Source: Asaia bogorensis (GTDB lineage: Bacteria; Pseudomonadota; Alphaproteobacteria; Acetobacterales; Acetobacteraceae). Taken from it: a stretch of DNA of 36,359 bases. A program made the translations under genes and the position numbers. The DNA is taken from the NCBI GenBank assembly GCA_945897825.1, contig CAMDGX010000045.1, positions 1 through 36,359 on the forward strand. The letters run 5' to 3'. The notes beneath the pieces were generated by a model. It saw only the letters and a program-made list of their open reading frames with translations, ran no database searches and had not been told where the DNA came from. Below are positions 8,099 through 16,702 of the stretch, piece after piece (positions within the stretch are counted from its first letter, which is position 1; each line of letters opens with the position of its first letter).

Positions 8099-10030
8099 TC
8101 AGGCCAGCGCGACGGATGCGGAGAGCGGCGCCGCCTGGCTGGCGGCGGAGGGGAGTTCGTGGAACAGGAAGCCCTCGAACACCAGCAACTGCCACAGCAC
8201 CATCGAGTGGTCGAAGGCCGCCGCCTCGTGCTCGTCGAGCAGGCGGCCGATCGCCTCGGCGCGGAACAGGCCGGAATCCAGCATCGCTGGACCCAGCAGC
8301 CTTTCGCGCAGCCGCCCGATCCCCGTCCGGAAGGGGCCGGCCAGCGAGGTCGAAAAACCCTGCTTCGGCCGGTAGAGCACCTGGCGCGGCAGGTGCGGCT
8401 CCATCGCCTTCTTGAAGATGTACTTGCCCTCGCCGCCGCGCAGCTTCAGGCGGCGGGGGAGCGACAGGCCCCATTCGACGAAGCGGTAGTCGAGGATCGG
8501 CGCGCGCACCTCCAGCGAATTGGCCATGCTGGCGCGGTCGACCTTGGTGAGGATGCCGCCGACCAGCCAGGTTTGCAGGTCGGTGTATTGCGCCTGGAGC
8601 AAGGGATCGTCGGTGCCGCTTTCGGCCATCAGCGCCGGGATGCGGGCGCCGGAATCGTATCCGTCGAGCTTGGCGGTCAGCGCCGGGGAGAACAGCGCGC
8701 GGCGCTGCGCGTCGTGCACCCGCGTCATGGTGCGCAGGTAGCCGGCGGCGGCATCCAGGCTGAGTTCGGTCAGTGTGTATTTGGCGCGCAGCCAGCGCGG
8801 CGCGCCGTCGAGCTTCGGGTAGGCGCGGGCCAGGGTGCCGAACACCGATTTGCGCATGCCGGCCGGCACGAAGCGGCGCACCGCCTCGGTCAGCACGTGC
8901 CAGCGGTAGCGGCGGTAGCCGGCGAACACCTCGTCGCCGCCATCGCCGGAGATCGCCACCTTGGCGTGCTTGCGGGCCAGGGCGCAGACGCTGTGCGTCG
9001 GCACGGAGGACTGGTCGCCGAACGGCTCGCCGAAGATGCGGCCCTGGAGGCGGGCGGCGTCGATCATGTCCACGGCCGCGGCGCGCTCGTTGTGCTGCAC
9101 GGTGGCGTAGCGTTGCGCCACCATCTGGGCGAAGGGCGTCTCGTCCTCGGCGCCGTCGAAGCCGATGGTGAAGGTGTCGAGCGGCGAGGTGCGCTGCCCC
9201 GCTGCCAGCGCCACGACGGCGGAGGAATCCACGCCGCCGGAGAGGAAGGCGCCCAGGGGTACGTCGGCGATCATGCGCTGGCCGACGCTGTGGCGCAGCT
9301 GGTCCACCAGCGCCCGCCCGGCTTCGCGCGCATCGACGGTGGCGATCTGCGTCGGCACGCTCCAGTAGCGCTCCGGCAGCACGCGGCGCGTGCCGGCTTC
9401 CAGCTTCAGGAAATGCGCCGCGGGCAGCTTGCGGATGGAATCGTAGATCGTGCCGGGGTCGGGGATGTAGCCGTAGGTGAAGAAGTCATCGACGGCGGTG
9501 GCCGACACCTTCCGCGCCAGGCCCGGCACGGCGGCGAAGGAGGCGAGTTCGGAGGAGAAATACAGGCTGCCATCGGCCAGCTTCGCGTAGTGCAGCGGCT
9601 TCTTGCCCAGCCGGTCGCGCGCCAGGAACAGCGTGCCGCGCTTTCGGTCCCAGATGGCGAAGGCGAACATGCCGTTCAGGTGCTGGAGGCAATCCGGCCC
9701 CCATTCCTCCCAGGCGTGCACGATGGTCTCGGTGTCGCATTTGGTGCGGAACACATGGCCGCGCCGGGCCAGCAGCGGCATCAGGTCCTGGTAGTTGTAG
9801 ATCATGCCATTGAAGACGATCGCCACCGATCCGTCCTCGTTGAACATGGGCTGCTCGCCGCCGGTGGGGTCGATGATCGCCAGGCGGCGATGGCCGAGGC
9901 CGATGCCGGGTTCGGCATGGAACCCGTCCCCGTCCGGCCCGCGATGGGCGAGGGCGGCGGTCATCGCGCGCAGCACCGCCATGTCGACCGTGCCGCCGTC
10001 GGGGCGGAAGATTCCCGTGATGCCGCACAT
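8099..10030 (-). CDS. asnB: Asparagine synthetase-type amidotransferase, exosortase/EPS-associated
   Basis: 643 residues from ATG 10030, chosen because processing must expose Cys2 (MCGITGIF). The N-terminal class II glutaminase domain has Cys2, HRGPDGDG (29-36), RLAIID (49-54) and NGMIYNY (74-80). The C-terminal synthetase domain has the ATP-pyrophosphatase loop SGGVDSS (264-270) and SGDGGDEVFAGYRRY. The protein transfers ammonia from glutamine to an acyl-adenylate. General AsnB makes asparagine, but the length and the pattern FNEDGSV...HAWEEWG...DRLGKKPL match amidotransferase 1 of exosortase A loci, so a role in modifying a uronic-acid sugar or a peptide is as likely. It is the first gene of the leftward operon, 221 bases from a divergent SDR gene. 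Confidence 0.9.
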   Translation of the reverse strand: MCGITGIFRPDGGTVDMAVLRAMTAALAHRGPDGDGFHAEPGIGLGHRRLAIIDPTGGEQPMFNEDGSVAIVFNGMIYNYQDLMPLLARRGHVFRTKCDTETIVHAWEEWGPDCLQHLNGMFAFAIWDRKRGTLFLARDRLGKKPLHYAKLADGSLYFSSELASFAAVPGLARKVSATAVDDFFTYGYIPDPGTIYDSIRKLPAAHFLKLEAGTRRVLPERYWSVPTQIATVDAREAGRALVDQLRHSVGQRMIADVPLGAFLSGGVDSSAVVALAAGQRTSPLDTFTIGFDGAEDETPFAQMVAQRYATVQHNERAAAVDMIDAARLQGRIFGEPFGDQSSVPTHSVCALARKHAKVAISGDGGDEVFAGYRRYRWHVLTEAVRRFVPAGMRKSVFGTLARAYPKLDGAPRWLRAKYTLTELSLDAAAGYLRTMTRVHDAQRRALFSPALTAKLDGYDSGARIPALMAESGTDDPLLQAQYTDLQTWLVGGILTKVDRASMANSLEVRAPILDYRFVEWGLSLPRRLKLRGGEGKYIFKKAMEPHLPRQVLYRPKQGFSTSLAGPFRTGIGRLRERLLGPAMLDSGLFRAEAIGRLLDEHEAAAFDHSMVLWQLLVFEGFLFHELPSAASQAAPLSASVALA

Positions 10031-10251
10031 CAGGCCGATACACCCGTCATTCGACCTCCAAATCCGCCATAAAGCCGAGCCACGCCCGTCTATCACAGCC
10101 GGATGTGCTACGCGCCATAACGTTACTGCCAGACGACAGCCCGTGCGTCGGGCATCCTGGCACACCGGGGGTCACCAATTCGTCAACCGCCGGGTTCCGC
10201 CGACCGGCCCGTTGCCGCATCATGCGGCCTGCCACCCGGGAGGAAACCGCC
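10031..10251. other. Divergent intergenic region between amidotransferase and SDR genes
   Basis: This 221-base gap must hold promoters for both the leftward polysaccharide operon and the rightward SDR gene. I see no hexamer pair good enough to call. A TTGACG on the minus strand near 10180 and TAACGTTA near 10120 are the best AT-rich spots. No open frame here looks coding. Confidence 0.5.
10214..10228. promoter_or_regulatory. 15-base palindrome in the SDR leader
   Basis: GCCGCAT-C-ATGCGGC is a perfect inverted repeat with 7-base arms, 23 bases before ATG 10252 and just ahead of the GGGAGG ribosome binding site. It could be an operator half-site pair or a small hairpin. High GC makes short palindromes common, so support is weak. 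Confidence 0.25.
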
Positions 10252-11025
10252 ATGGCCGCGACAACCGCGCTGCTCGATCGCTTCCGCCTCGACGGGCGGG
10301 TCGCCGCCGTCACGGGTGGGGCCAGCGGCATCGGCCTGGCTGCCGCCGCGCTGCTGCGCGAGGCAGGCGCCCGCGTATGGCTGCTCGACCGCGACGGGGA
10401 CGCGGCACGCCGCGCCGCAGCCGGGATCGGCGCCGAGGCGTTGGCGATGGACGTGGCCGACGAGGCGGCGGTCGATGCCGGCTTCGCCACCATCGCGGCG
10501 CGCGAGGGACGGCTAGACGTGTTGGTGAACAACGCCGGCACCGCGATCCGCCGCGCCTCGGTGGAGCTCTCCCGCGCCGACTGGCAGACGGTGGTGGATG
10601 TGAACATGACCGGCGCCTTCCTGTGCGCCCGCGCGGCCGCGCGGCACATGCTCGGCTTCGGGAATGGCGGCGCGATCGTCAACACCGCCTCGATCATGGG
10701 GCTTTCGGGCGGCGGGCTCTATCCCAACATCTCCTACCAGACGACCAAGGGCGCCATCGTGAACATGACGCGGGCGCTGGCGGTGGAATGGGCGAAGCAG
10801 GGCATCCGCGTGAACGCCGTCGCCCCCACCTGGGTGCGGACGGGCTTCATCGCCCCGCTGCTCGACAAGCCCGAGGTGGTCGCCGAGATGGAGCGCGTGA
10901 CCCCGATGGGCCGCCTGGCCGACCCCGAGGATGTGGCGACCGCCATCCTGTTCCTCGCCAGCCCGGCGGCCGGGATGGTGACGGGGCACACCCTGGCGGT
11001 GGATGGCGGCTTCCTGGCGCAGTAG
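10252..11025 (+). CDS. SDR-family NAD(P)-dependent dehydrogenase
   Basis: 257 residues from ATG 10252, with GGAGG about ten bases upstream. It is a classical short-chain dehydrogenase: cofactor loop TGGASGIG (21-28), NNAG (93-96), catalytic Ser147 in NTASIMG, and Tyr162-x3-Lys166 in SYQTTKG. The C-terminal stretch has the usual VNAVAPTWVRT and a closing VTGHTLAVDGGF. Closest in style are gluconate 5-dehydrogenase and other polyol/sugar-acid SDRs, but the substrate cannot be fixed. It is followed 114 bases later on the same strand by a TRAP permease gene, so it may oxidise or reduce the compound that system imports. Confidence 0.9.
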   Translation: MAATTALLDRFRLDGRVAAVTGGASGIGLAAAALLREAGARVWLLDRDGDAARRAAAGIGAEALAMDVADEAAVDAGFATIAAREGRLDVLVNNAGTAIRRASVELSRADWQTVVDVNMTGAFLCARAAARHMLGFGNGGAIVNTASIMGLSGGGLYPNISYQTTKGAIVNMTRALAVEWAKQGIRVNAVAPTWVRTGFIAPLLDKPEVVAEMERVTPMGRLADPEDVATAILFLASPAAGMVTGHTLAVDGGFLAQ

Positions 11026-11139
11026 CGTCGGCCACGTAACCGACTGTTCCCGCGGCGCACATTTGCGCTATCAGGGCGCCGGGCCCGGGATGGCGGCTGA
11101 ACCGCCCCCGCATCCCCAAGCCAGGGAGGCGGACGAGCC

Positions 11140-13149
11140 ATGACCGAGCGTAACCCGAATGCCCCGCCCCCCTCGGCGGCCGAGGTGAATGCCGATGTCG
11201 ACGACATGGAGTTCGCCAGCGCCCGGCGGGACCTGGCCGGCGTGGTCGGGCATGGCTGGCGCCTGCTGGCGGCCGTGTTCGTCGTGTTCCACCTGTGGAT
11301 CCTGCTGGTCCAGCCGATCGATCCCACGGTCGCGCGGGCCATCCACGTCTTTTTCGGCGCTGCCCTTGGCTTCGCGCTGTTCGCCCCGCGCGCCAGCGCC
11401 GCCACCGGCCGGCGCGTGCCGGCGTTCGACTGGGTGCTGATCGCCGCGAGCGTGGCGCTGCCGTTTCACTACATCCTGGATGCCGACGGCATCGAGATGC
11501 GCAGCTTCATGGGGCCGAACACCACCGACCTGGTGGTCGCCGGCATCGGCATCCTGCTGGTGCTGGAATTCGCGCGGCGCACCGCGGGGCTGGTGATGCC
11601 GGTGATCGTGCTGGTGTTCATCGCCTACTGCTTCGCGGGCCCGTTCCTGCCGGGCATCCTGTTCCACCGCGGCATCACCTTCGAGCTGCTGCTGGTGGAG
11701 CTGTTCAACAACAACGGCGTGCTCGGCACCATCGTGCAGGTGAGCGCCAGCTTCATCATCATGTTCGTGGTGTTCGCGACCTTCCTGCAGAAATCGAAGG
11801 CGGGGGACTATTTCAACGACCTCGCCCTGGTGCTGGTCGGGCGGCTGCGCGGCGGGCCGGCGAAGGTGACGGTGCTGTCCGGCATCCTGTTCGGCGCCGT
11901 TTCCGGCTCGGCGGTGGCCAATGTCGTGGCCTCCGGCACCTTCACCATCCCGATGATGCGCCGCGTCGGCTATGACCGCGCGACGGCGGGCGCGATCGAG
12001 GCGACCAGCTCCACCGGCGGGCAGATCACGCCGCCGGTGATGGGCGCGGGCGCCTTCATCATGGCCGAGGTGCTGGGCATTCCCTACACCGAGATCGCGC
12101 TGGCCGGCGTCATTCCTGCGCTGCTGTTCTACTGGGCGAACTACACCCATTGCGACCTGAACGCGCGCAAGCTCGGCATCCGCGGCCTGGCGCGCGACGA
12201 GCTGCCGCGCTGGTCGGTGATCGCGCGCAATGCCTACATGGCGGCCCCGCTGGTGCTGCTGATCGCCATGCTGGTGCAGGGTTTCTCGCCGTTCCGCGCC
12301 GCCGCCTGGGGCATCGGGGCGACGCTGGCGATCATGATCGGCACTTCGCTGGCGCATCGCGTGCTGCTCGCCCGCCAGGGCCTCGTGCGCGGCACCGCTT
12401 CGGCGGTGGCCGAGACGGCGGCGGACATCTACGAGGCGCTGCATGGCAGCATGAAGGAGGTGATGCAGCTGATCGCGGTGTGCGCGGCGGCCGGCATCGT
12501 CGCGGGCGTGATCGGCGTGACGGGCATCGGCGGGCGCTTCGCGACCATGCTGCTGGATATCGCCGGCACCTCGGCGCTGCTGGCGATGCTGTTCGCCATG
12601 GTGGTGGCGATCATCCTCGGCATGGGCGTGCCGACCACCGCGGCCTATGCGATCGCCGCCGCCGTGGTGGCGCCTGGCCTGATCCGGATGGGGGTGCTGC
12701 CGCTGGCGGCGCACATGTTCATCTTCTACTTCGCCATCCTCTCGGCGATCACCCCGCCGGTGGCGCTGGCCTCCTTCGCCGCCGCCTCGATGGCGCAGGC
12801 GGACATGTGGCGCACCAGCATGATCGCGCTCAAGCTGGGGCTGGCGACCTTCATCATCCCGTTCATGTTCTGGCTGTCGCCGGCGCTGCTGGCGCAGGGC
12901 TCGCTGAGTGAGATCCTGCCGGCCTTCTTCACCGCGGCGTTCGGTGTGTTTCTTCTCGCCTGCGCCACCGAAGGGTGGATGCGCAACGGCCCGTTGCCGC
13001 TGCCGCTGCGCCTGGTGAGCGGCGCGGGCGGGTTGATGCTGATGATCCCCGAGATCACCACCGACCTCGCGGGGGCGGCGATCGGGGTGGCGCTGCTGGT
13101 CTGGCAGCAGCGCCGTCACCCGACCGACGCGGTGTCGCCGGCCACCTGA
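11140..13149 (+). CDS. TRAP transporter fused permease (TAXI type, 4TM + 12TM)
   Basis: 669 residues from ATG 11140, with GGGAGG ten bases upstream. A hydrophilic N-terminus of about 35 residues precedes a small-subunit-like block of four to five helices, then a large DctM-like block. The large block contains GSAVANVVASGTFTIPMMRRVGYDRATAGAIEA split across helices, followed by TSSTGGQITPPVMGAGAFIMAE and, in the second half, GMGVPTTAAYAIAA and ITPPVALASFAAA. This is the conserved pattern of fused TAXI permeases, which use ion gradients with a periplasmic binding protein. The partner binding-protein gene lies convergent at 13210-14202. The substrate is unknown; TAXI systems carry dicarboxylates, amino acids and similar small acids. 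Confidence 0.92.
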   Translation: MTERNPNAPPPSAAEVNADVDDMEFASARRDLAGVVGHGWRLLAAVFVVFHLWILLVQPIDPTVARAIHVFFGAALGFALFAPRASAATGRRVPAFDWVLIAASVALPFHYILDADGIEMRSFMGPNTTDLVVAGIGILLVLEFARRTAGLVMPVIVLVFIAYCFAGPFLPGILFHRGITFELLLVELFNNNGVLGTIVQVSASFIIMFVVFATFLQKSKAGDYFNDLALVLVGRLRGGPAKVTVLSGILFGAVSGSAVANVVASGTFTIPMMRRVGYDRATAGAIEATSSTGGQITPPVMGAGAFIMAEVLGIPYTEIALAGVIPALLFYWANYTHCDLNARKLGIRGLARDELPRWSVIARNAYMAAPLVLLIAMLVQGFSPFRAAAWGIGATLAIMIGTSLAHRVLLARQGLVRGTASAVAETAADIYEALHGSMKEVMQLIAVCAAAGIVAGVIGVTGIGGRFATMLLDIAGTSALLAMLFAMVVAIILGMGVPTTAAYAIAAAVVAPGLIRMGVLPLAAHMFIFYFAILSAITPPVALASFAAASMAQADMWRTSMIALKLGLATFIIPFMFWLSPALLAQGSLSEILPAFFTAAFGVFLLACATEGWMRNGPLPLPLRLVSGAGGLMLMIPEITTDLAGAAIGVALLVWQQRRHPTDAVSPAT

Positions 13150-13166
13150 CCGGCGACGGATCGTCA

Positions 13167-13204
13167 CGCGGGAGGGTGCCCCAGGCCGGGGGCGCCCTCC
13201 CGCG
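13167..13204. terminator. Bidirectional terminator between TRAP permease and TAXI genes
   Basis: CGCGGGAGGGTGCC (13167-13180) pairs with GGCGCCCTCCCGCG (13191-13204), a 14-base stem with one G-T wobble and a ten-base loop. It lies between two convergent stop codons (13149 and 13210) and would end transcription from both sides. There is no clear U-run. Confidence 0.7.
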
Positions 13205-13209
13205 CCGGA

Positions 13210-14202
13210 TCAGGCCATCACCAGCGAGTCGGGAACCTTCTGGCCGACCTCGCGCAGGTATTTCGCGGCACCGGGGTGATAGGGCAGGAAGGTGTTCTTG
13301 GTGGCGTTCTCCGCCAGCGTCTCCGACGCCGCCGAAATCGCCTGCTTCAGCCGGGCGTTCTGCCCGAGCACCGCCTTGACCGCCTCGTAGACGAAGTCCT
13401 CGGGCAGCGACTTGTGGCCGATGGCGAAGTTGAACATGCCGACTACGTTGAGCACGCGCCCGGACGTGCGGTAGGTGCTGGCGGGCAGGCTGCCGGCGGA
13501 GAGTTCCGGATACGCCTTGGTCAGCTTGGCGATCTCATCGGCGGTGAAGTCCAGGAACACCACCTCGCCCTGCGTCTCGGCCTCGCTGAAGGCGGGGATC
13601 GGCACGCCGGAGGCGAACAGGAACGCATCCAGCAACCCGTCCTGCAACTGGCCCGACATGTCGGAGCCGGAGCCGAACCGCACCGCGCCGGGCTTGTAGC
13701 CCAGCGTCTCCAGCATCAGGGGGAAGTAGGTTCCGGGCGTTCCGCCGCGCGGGCCGACGCCGATGTTCTTGCCGGCCAGTTGCGACATGCGGGTGATGCC
13801 GCTCTTCTTCAGCGCGATGCCGTGGAAGGGCGTGTCGTACATCGGGAACAGGGCGCGGATGTCCTGGAACTTCTTGCCCTGGGTCCAGGCACCCTGGCCG
13901 TTCCAGGCCTGCAGCGCCACGCCCATGGTTGCCATGCCCATTTCCACTTCCTTGCTGTTCACAAGGACGATGTTCTGGTTCGGGCCCTGGGTGGTGCGGT
14001 AGGAGATGTTCACCCCGGTCGCTTCCTGTACCATCTGGCCCCAGGCCGGGCCATACAGCGCATAGGTGCCGCCGGGAGCGGCGGTGCCCATGTTCAGCGC
14101 CTTGGGCCACGCGGCATTCTTCGGTTGCGCGCCGGCGGGGCGAATCAGCGCGGGCGCGGCGAGGCCAAGGGCCGCGCCCAGCAATACGGAACGTCTCTTC
14201 AC
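13210..14202 (-). CDS. TAXI-family TRAP transporter solute-binding protein
   Basis: 330 residues from GTG 14202, supported by GGAGG nine bases upstream. An N-terminal KRRSVLLGAALGLAAPALI with a PAGAQ cleavage region forms an export signal; the RR pair followed by SVLLG also allows Tat export. The mature protein has the TAXI pattern: NMGTAAPGGTYALYG near the start, VNISYRTTQGPNQNIVLVNSKEVEMGMA, LAGKNIGVGPRGGTPGTYFP and a late DFVYEAVKAVL. It would capture the substrate in the periplasm and deliver it to the fused permease encoded convergently at 11140-13149. These partners normally share an operon; here they face each other across a shared terminator, so each must have its own promoter. Confidence 0.92.
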   Translation of the reverse strand: MKRRSVLLGAALGLAAPALIRPAGAQPKNAAWPKALNMGTAAPGGTYALYGPAWGQMVQEATGVNISYRTTQGPNQNIVLVNSKEVEMGMATMGVALQAWNGQGAWTQGKKFQDIRALFPMYDTPFHGIALKKSGITRMSQLAGKNIGVGPRGGTPGTYFPLMLETLGYKPGAVRFGSGSDMSGQLQDGLLDAFLFASGVPIPAFSEAETQGEVVFLDFTADEIAKLTKAYPELSAGSLPASTYRTSGRVLNVVGMFNFAIGHKSLPEDFVYEAVKAVLGQNARLKQAISAASETLAENATKNTFLPYHPGAAKYLREVGQKVPDSLVMA

Positions 14203-14211
14203 AGCAATATT

Positions 14212-14216
14212 CCTCC
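14212..14216 (-). promoter_or_regulatory. Ribosome binding site deciding the GTG start of the TAXI gene
   Basis: GGAGG on the minus strand, nine bases before GTG 14202. It supports the GTG over an upstream ATG, which would add 28 polar residues before the signal peptide. Confidence 0.6.
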
Positions 14217-14250
14217 CCGGAACAAAATTACGAATTGTGTCTGCTCTGAC

Positions 14251-14273
14251 CCGGCGGCACATAGGGCCGCCGG
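14251..14273 (-). terminator. Hairpin between hydrolase and TAXI genes
   Basis: CCGGCGGC and GCCGCCGG form a perfect eight-base stem with a seven-base loop, 35 bases past the hydrolase stop and 48 bases before the TAXI start. It probably ends the hydrolase transcript. There is no U-run, so a leader-structure role is also possible. Confidence 0.4.
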
Positions 14274-14308
14274 CCGGGGTCTGCAACCCAATCCCCTCCC
14301 TGCTGTCT

Positions 14309-15427
14309 CTAAACGATCGCGGAGTGGACGAAATTGCTCACGAGATCGAGCCGCTGGCTGTGCCACGGGTCGGGAATCCGGCAGTTCGTGAGGTAGGCGA
14401 ACGACACGCCGGACTCCGGATCGGCCCAGCAGTAGGAATTCCCCGCGCCGCCATGCCCGAAGGTCCCGGCCGAGGCGAACGACCCCAGCCCGCGGATGCC
14501 CGGCGTGGTGCCGCGCAGATGCGGGCCGAGGCCGCGATGCATCGGCATGCCCATGGCGTGGTCGACCATGTCGCCGGTCCAGTTGCGGATCGCGTAGGCC
14601 AGCGTGCGCGGGCCCAGTAGCCGCGCCCCGCCGATCGTGCCACCGGCCAGCATCATCTGGTAGAACGCCACCATCGCCCGCGCCGTCGCATAGCCGCCGC
14701 CGCCCGGGATGCCGGCGCGCTTGAACGCATCGGAATTGCGGTCGGCCGAAGGTGCCACCCCGCCCTCCTTCGGCTCATGCATGTCCACCGCATGGGCCAT
14801 GCCGTGGGTGTCGAGCCCGACCTGCATCTCGCGCGCCAGGCCCATCGGCTCGATCACCGTATCCCGGATCACGCGGCGGAAATCCTGCCCGGTCAGCTGC
14901 TCGATCAGCACCGCCAGCGCCCAGTGCGCCGACGCGCCGTGGTAGTGCAGCCGCGAGCCCGGGGTGAATTCCAGGCTGAAGTTGCACACCGCCTCGCGCA
15001 TCGCCGCGTGGTCTTCCCAGCCGGCCTGCGGCATCTCGGCGTTCGGGAAGCCGCCGGTATGGGTGATGACCTGCATGATCGTCACGTCGCCCTTGCCGTT
15101 GCGGGCGAATTCCGGAACGTGGTCGGCCATGCGGTCGGTGAAGCGGAAGGCGCCCTGCTCGGCCAGGATCCACAGCGCGGCAGCGGTGATCACCTTGGTG
15201 TTGGAGAACAGCAGCCACAGCGAGTCGTCGTTGGCCGCCTTGCCCGCGGCCGCCTCGCCGAAGGTGCGGAAATGCGCCAGCTTGCCGTGCCGGGCGATGG
15301 CGATCTGCGCGCCCGGGTAGCGGCCGGCCTTGATGTGGCCCTCGATCAGCCCGTGCAGCCGCTCGATCTGGCCAGGGCGCAGCCCGGCTTCGTCCAGCGT
15401 GGTGGTGGGCAGGGGGTATCCGCTCAT
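14309..15427 (-). CDS. Serine hydrolase, beta-lactamase class C fold
   Basis: 372 residues from ATG 15427, with GGGAG six bases upstream. The nucleophile motif SxxK is Ser75-N-T-Lys78 in LLFSNTKVITAAAL. The second motif is Tyr162 in LHYHGASAHWALA, with H-G where class C enzymes have S-N. The third is HGG in TFGHGGAGNSY near residue 325. This is the general Beta-lactamase (PF00144) family of esterases, peptidases and lipases such as EstB, not a dedicated beta-lactamase; no signal peptide is present, so it should be cytoplasmic. The substrate is unknown. It stands alone, leftward, 54 bases from the end of the MmcB gene. Confidence 0.88.
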   Translation of the reverse strand: MSGYPLPTTTLDEAGLRPGQIERLHGLIEGHIKAGRYPGAQIAIARHGKLAHFRTFGEAAAGKAANDDSLWLLFSNTKVITAAALWILAEQGAFRFTDRMADHVPEFARNGKGDVTIMQVITHTGGFPNAEMPQAGWEDHAAMREAVCNFSLEFTPGSRLHYHGASAHWALAVLIEQLTGQDFRRVIRDTVIEPMGLAREMQVGLDTHGMAHAVDMHEPKEGGVAPSADRNSDAFKRAGIPGGGGYATARAMVAFYQMMLAGGTIGGARLLGPRTLAYAIRNWTGDMVDHAMGMPMHRGLGPHLRGTTPGIRGLGSFASAGTFGHGGAGNSYCWADPESGVSFAYLTNCRIPDPWHSQRLDLVSNFVHSAIV

Positions 15428-15481
15428 GTCTCGCTCCCGATCTTTGCGGGAATGATCCGCCGGAATGCCGCCCGCTTCAAG

Positions 15482-15952
15482 CTACTCCACCCGCAGGGCC
15501 CCGCGCAGCTCCACCAGCGCCGCCGGGTCTTGCGCCACCGCCAGGCGCATCGCCGCCAGCACCGCGAAGCGCTGCAGCAGCGCACGCCGCCGCGCCGGCG
15601 CCAGCGGATGCGATGGCGCCTCGCGCACCAGGGCGGCCTCGTGCGCATCGGCCACGATCAGCCCCGTCTCCGTCGGGATCAGCCCATCGGGGAAGTCGCA
15701 ATCCACCGCGAAGAACAGCGCATCGCAGAACGCCCGGTATTCCGGCCATTTCAGGTCGGTCTGGAAGTCGCGCAGGCCGGACTTGATCTCGATCACCACG
15801 AAGCCGCCATCCGGCCGCAGTGCCATGATGTCCGCCCGCCTTCCGTTCGGCAGCGTCATCTCGTGCACCGGCGCCCAGCCCAGCGCCAGGCACAGCCGCG
15901 CCGAGGCCCGCCGCACGGCCGCGGTGCGGTCGGGAAAGCCAAGTTCGCTCAC
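15482..15952 (-). CDS. mmcB: MmcB-family DNA repair protein (PD-(D/E)xK nuclease-like)
   Basis: 156 residues from GTG 15952; the GTGA overlap with the pterin dehydratase stop (15949-15952) sets the start. The core is [11 protein letters not shown] with Asp41, then FVVIEIKSG giving Glu55-x-Lys57, followed by [12 protein letters not shown] and FFAVDCDFP. This is a restriction-endonuclease-like D...ExK site. In Caulobacter, MmcB is an SOS-regulated protein needed for mitomycin C resistance. I see no alphaproteobacterial LexA box upstream of the two-gene operon, so SOS control is not supported here. It is translationally coupled to the pterin dehydratase gene. Confidence 0.85.
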   Translation of the reverse strand: MSELGFPDRTAAVRRASARLCLALGWAPVHEMTLPNGRRADIMALRPDGGFVVIEIKSGLRDFQTDLKWPEYRAFCDALFFAVDCDFPDGLIPTETGLIVADAHEAALVREAPSHPLAPARRRALLQRFAVLAAMRLAVAQDPAALVELRGALRVE

Positions 15953-16233
15953 AACGCGTCGATCGCCCGCGCCAACTGCACATCGCGCGCCGACAGCCCG
16001 CCGGCATCGTGGGTCGAGAGCGTGATGCTCACCTTGTTCCACACGTTCGACCATTCCGGATGGTGGTCATGCTTCTCCGCCAGCAATGCGACGCGCGCCA
16101 TGAAGCCCCAGGCGGCCGAGAAATCCGCGAAGGCGAAATCCCGCGCGATCGCATCCCGCCCCGGCACCATCCGCCAGTGCGGCAGGTCGGCCCCCAGTGT
16201 GGCCCGTTCGGCGTCGGTGAGCTTCGCGACCAT
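15949..16233 (-). CDS. 4a-hydroxytetrahydrobiopterin dehydratase (pterin-4a-carbinolamine dehydratase)
   Basis: 94 residues from ATG 16233, with GGAGG five bases upstream; the length matches the family. The signature [16 protein letters not shown] (53-68) contains the active-site histidines (55, 57, 58), and the protein closes with [21 protein letters not shown]. The enzyme dehydrates 4a-hydroxytetrahydropterin to quinonoid dihydropterin, recycling the cofactor after aromatic amino-acid hydroxylation; some members have a role in molybdopterin or unknown pathways. No phenylalanine hydroxylase is present in the window. It heads a two-gene leftward operon with mmcB and is divergent from the metallopeptidase gene, 46 bases away. 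Confidence 0.92.
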   Translation of the reverse strand: MVAKLTDAERATLGADLPHWRMVPGRDAIARDFAFADFSAAWGFMARVALLAEKHDHHPEWSNVWNKVSITLSTHDAGGLSARDVQLARAIDAL

Positions 16234-16279
16234 GCCATCCTCCTTGACCACGGCGGCGCGGCCGTGCCGTGCTGCGCCG

Positions 16280-16702
16280 ATGAGCCAGCATGCCCCCCCT
16301 GCCCCGCCCTTCACAACGGCTCCCGACGCGGAGGCGATCGCCGCCTTCGCCGAACAGGCGGTCGCCGCCATTCCCGAGCGCCTGCGCCGGCACATCCAGA
16401 ACCTCGCCATCACCGTCGAGGACCTGGCCGAGGACGACATCCTCGAGGAAATGGGCATCGAAAGCCCCTGGGAACTGACCGGCCTCTACCAGGGCACCCC
16501 GATCGGCGAACGCAGCCTCTCCGACGTGGCGCGCCTGCCGGACCGCATCGTGCTCTACCGCCAGGCGATCCTGTTCGAATGGATCGAGCTGGGCGAGGAC
16601 CTCGGCCGGTTGGTGGCCAACGTGGTGGTGCACGAAATCGCCCACCACTTCGGGTTCAGCGATCCGGAGATCGAGGCGCTGGAGCAGGAGATGGGAAGGT
16701 AG
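16280..16702 (+). CDS. Metallopeptidase family protein (zinicin-like, DUF1025)
   Basis: 140 residues from ATG 16280. The zinc motif HExxH is His118-Glu119-Ile-Ala-His122 in [14 protein letters not shown]. Upstream lies the family pattern: [14 protein letters not shown] (46-59), [12 protein letters not shown] and [12 protein letters not shown] (90-101). This family of minimal, soluble zinicin-like peptidases is widespread, and its substrate is unknown. The TAG stop at 16700-16702 directly abuts the AT-rich structured element, and the stop itself can pair with the opposite gene's stop in the extended closing stem. It is divergent from the pterin dehydratase gene. Confidence 0.9.
   Translation: MSQHAPPAPPFTTAPDAEAIAAFAEQAVAAIPERLRRHIQNLAITVEDLAEDDILEEMGIESPWELTGLYQGTPIGERSLSDVARLPDRIVLYRQAILFEWIELGEDLGRLVANVVVHEIAHHFGFSDPEIEALEQEMGR

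Noticed and set aside
5935-8415. Long plus-strand open frame (over 800 codons)
   Set aside because: Antisense to the oxidoreductase-epimerase fusion, with His/Arg/Gly-rich sequence and no recognisable domain.
14309-15427. Antibiotic-resistance beta-lactamase
   Set aside because: Class C fold is present, but there is no signal peptide, and the Y-S-N motif is Y-H-G; a general esterase/peptidase is more likely.
16234-16279. LexA operator controlling the mmcB operon
   Set aside because: No GAAC-N7-GTTC-like sequence occurs in the 46-base divergent gap.
14777-16702. Long plus-strand frame ending in the metallopeptidase
   Set aside because: Only the last 140 codons look like protein; the rest is antisense to the hydrolase, mmcB and pterin dehydratase genes. 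Start set at 16280.
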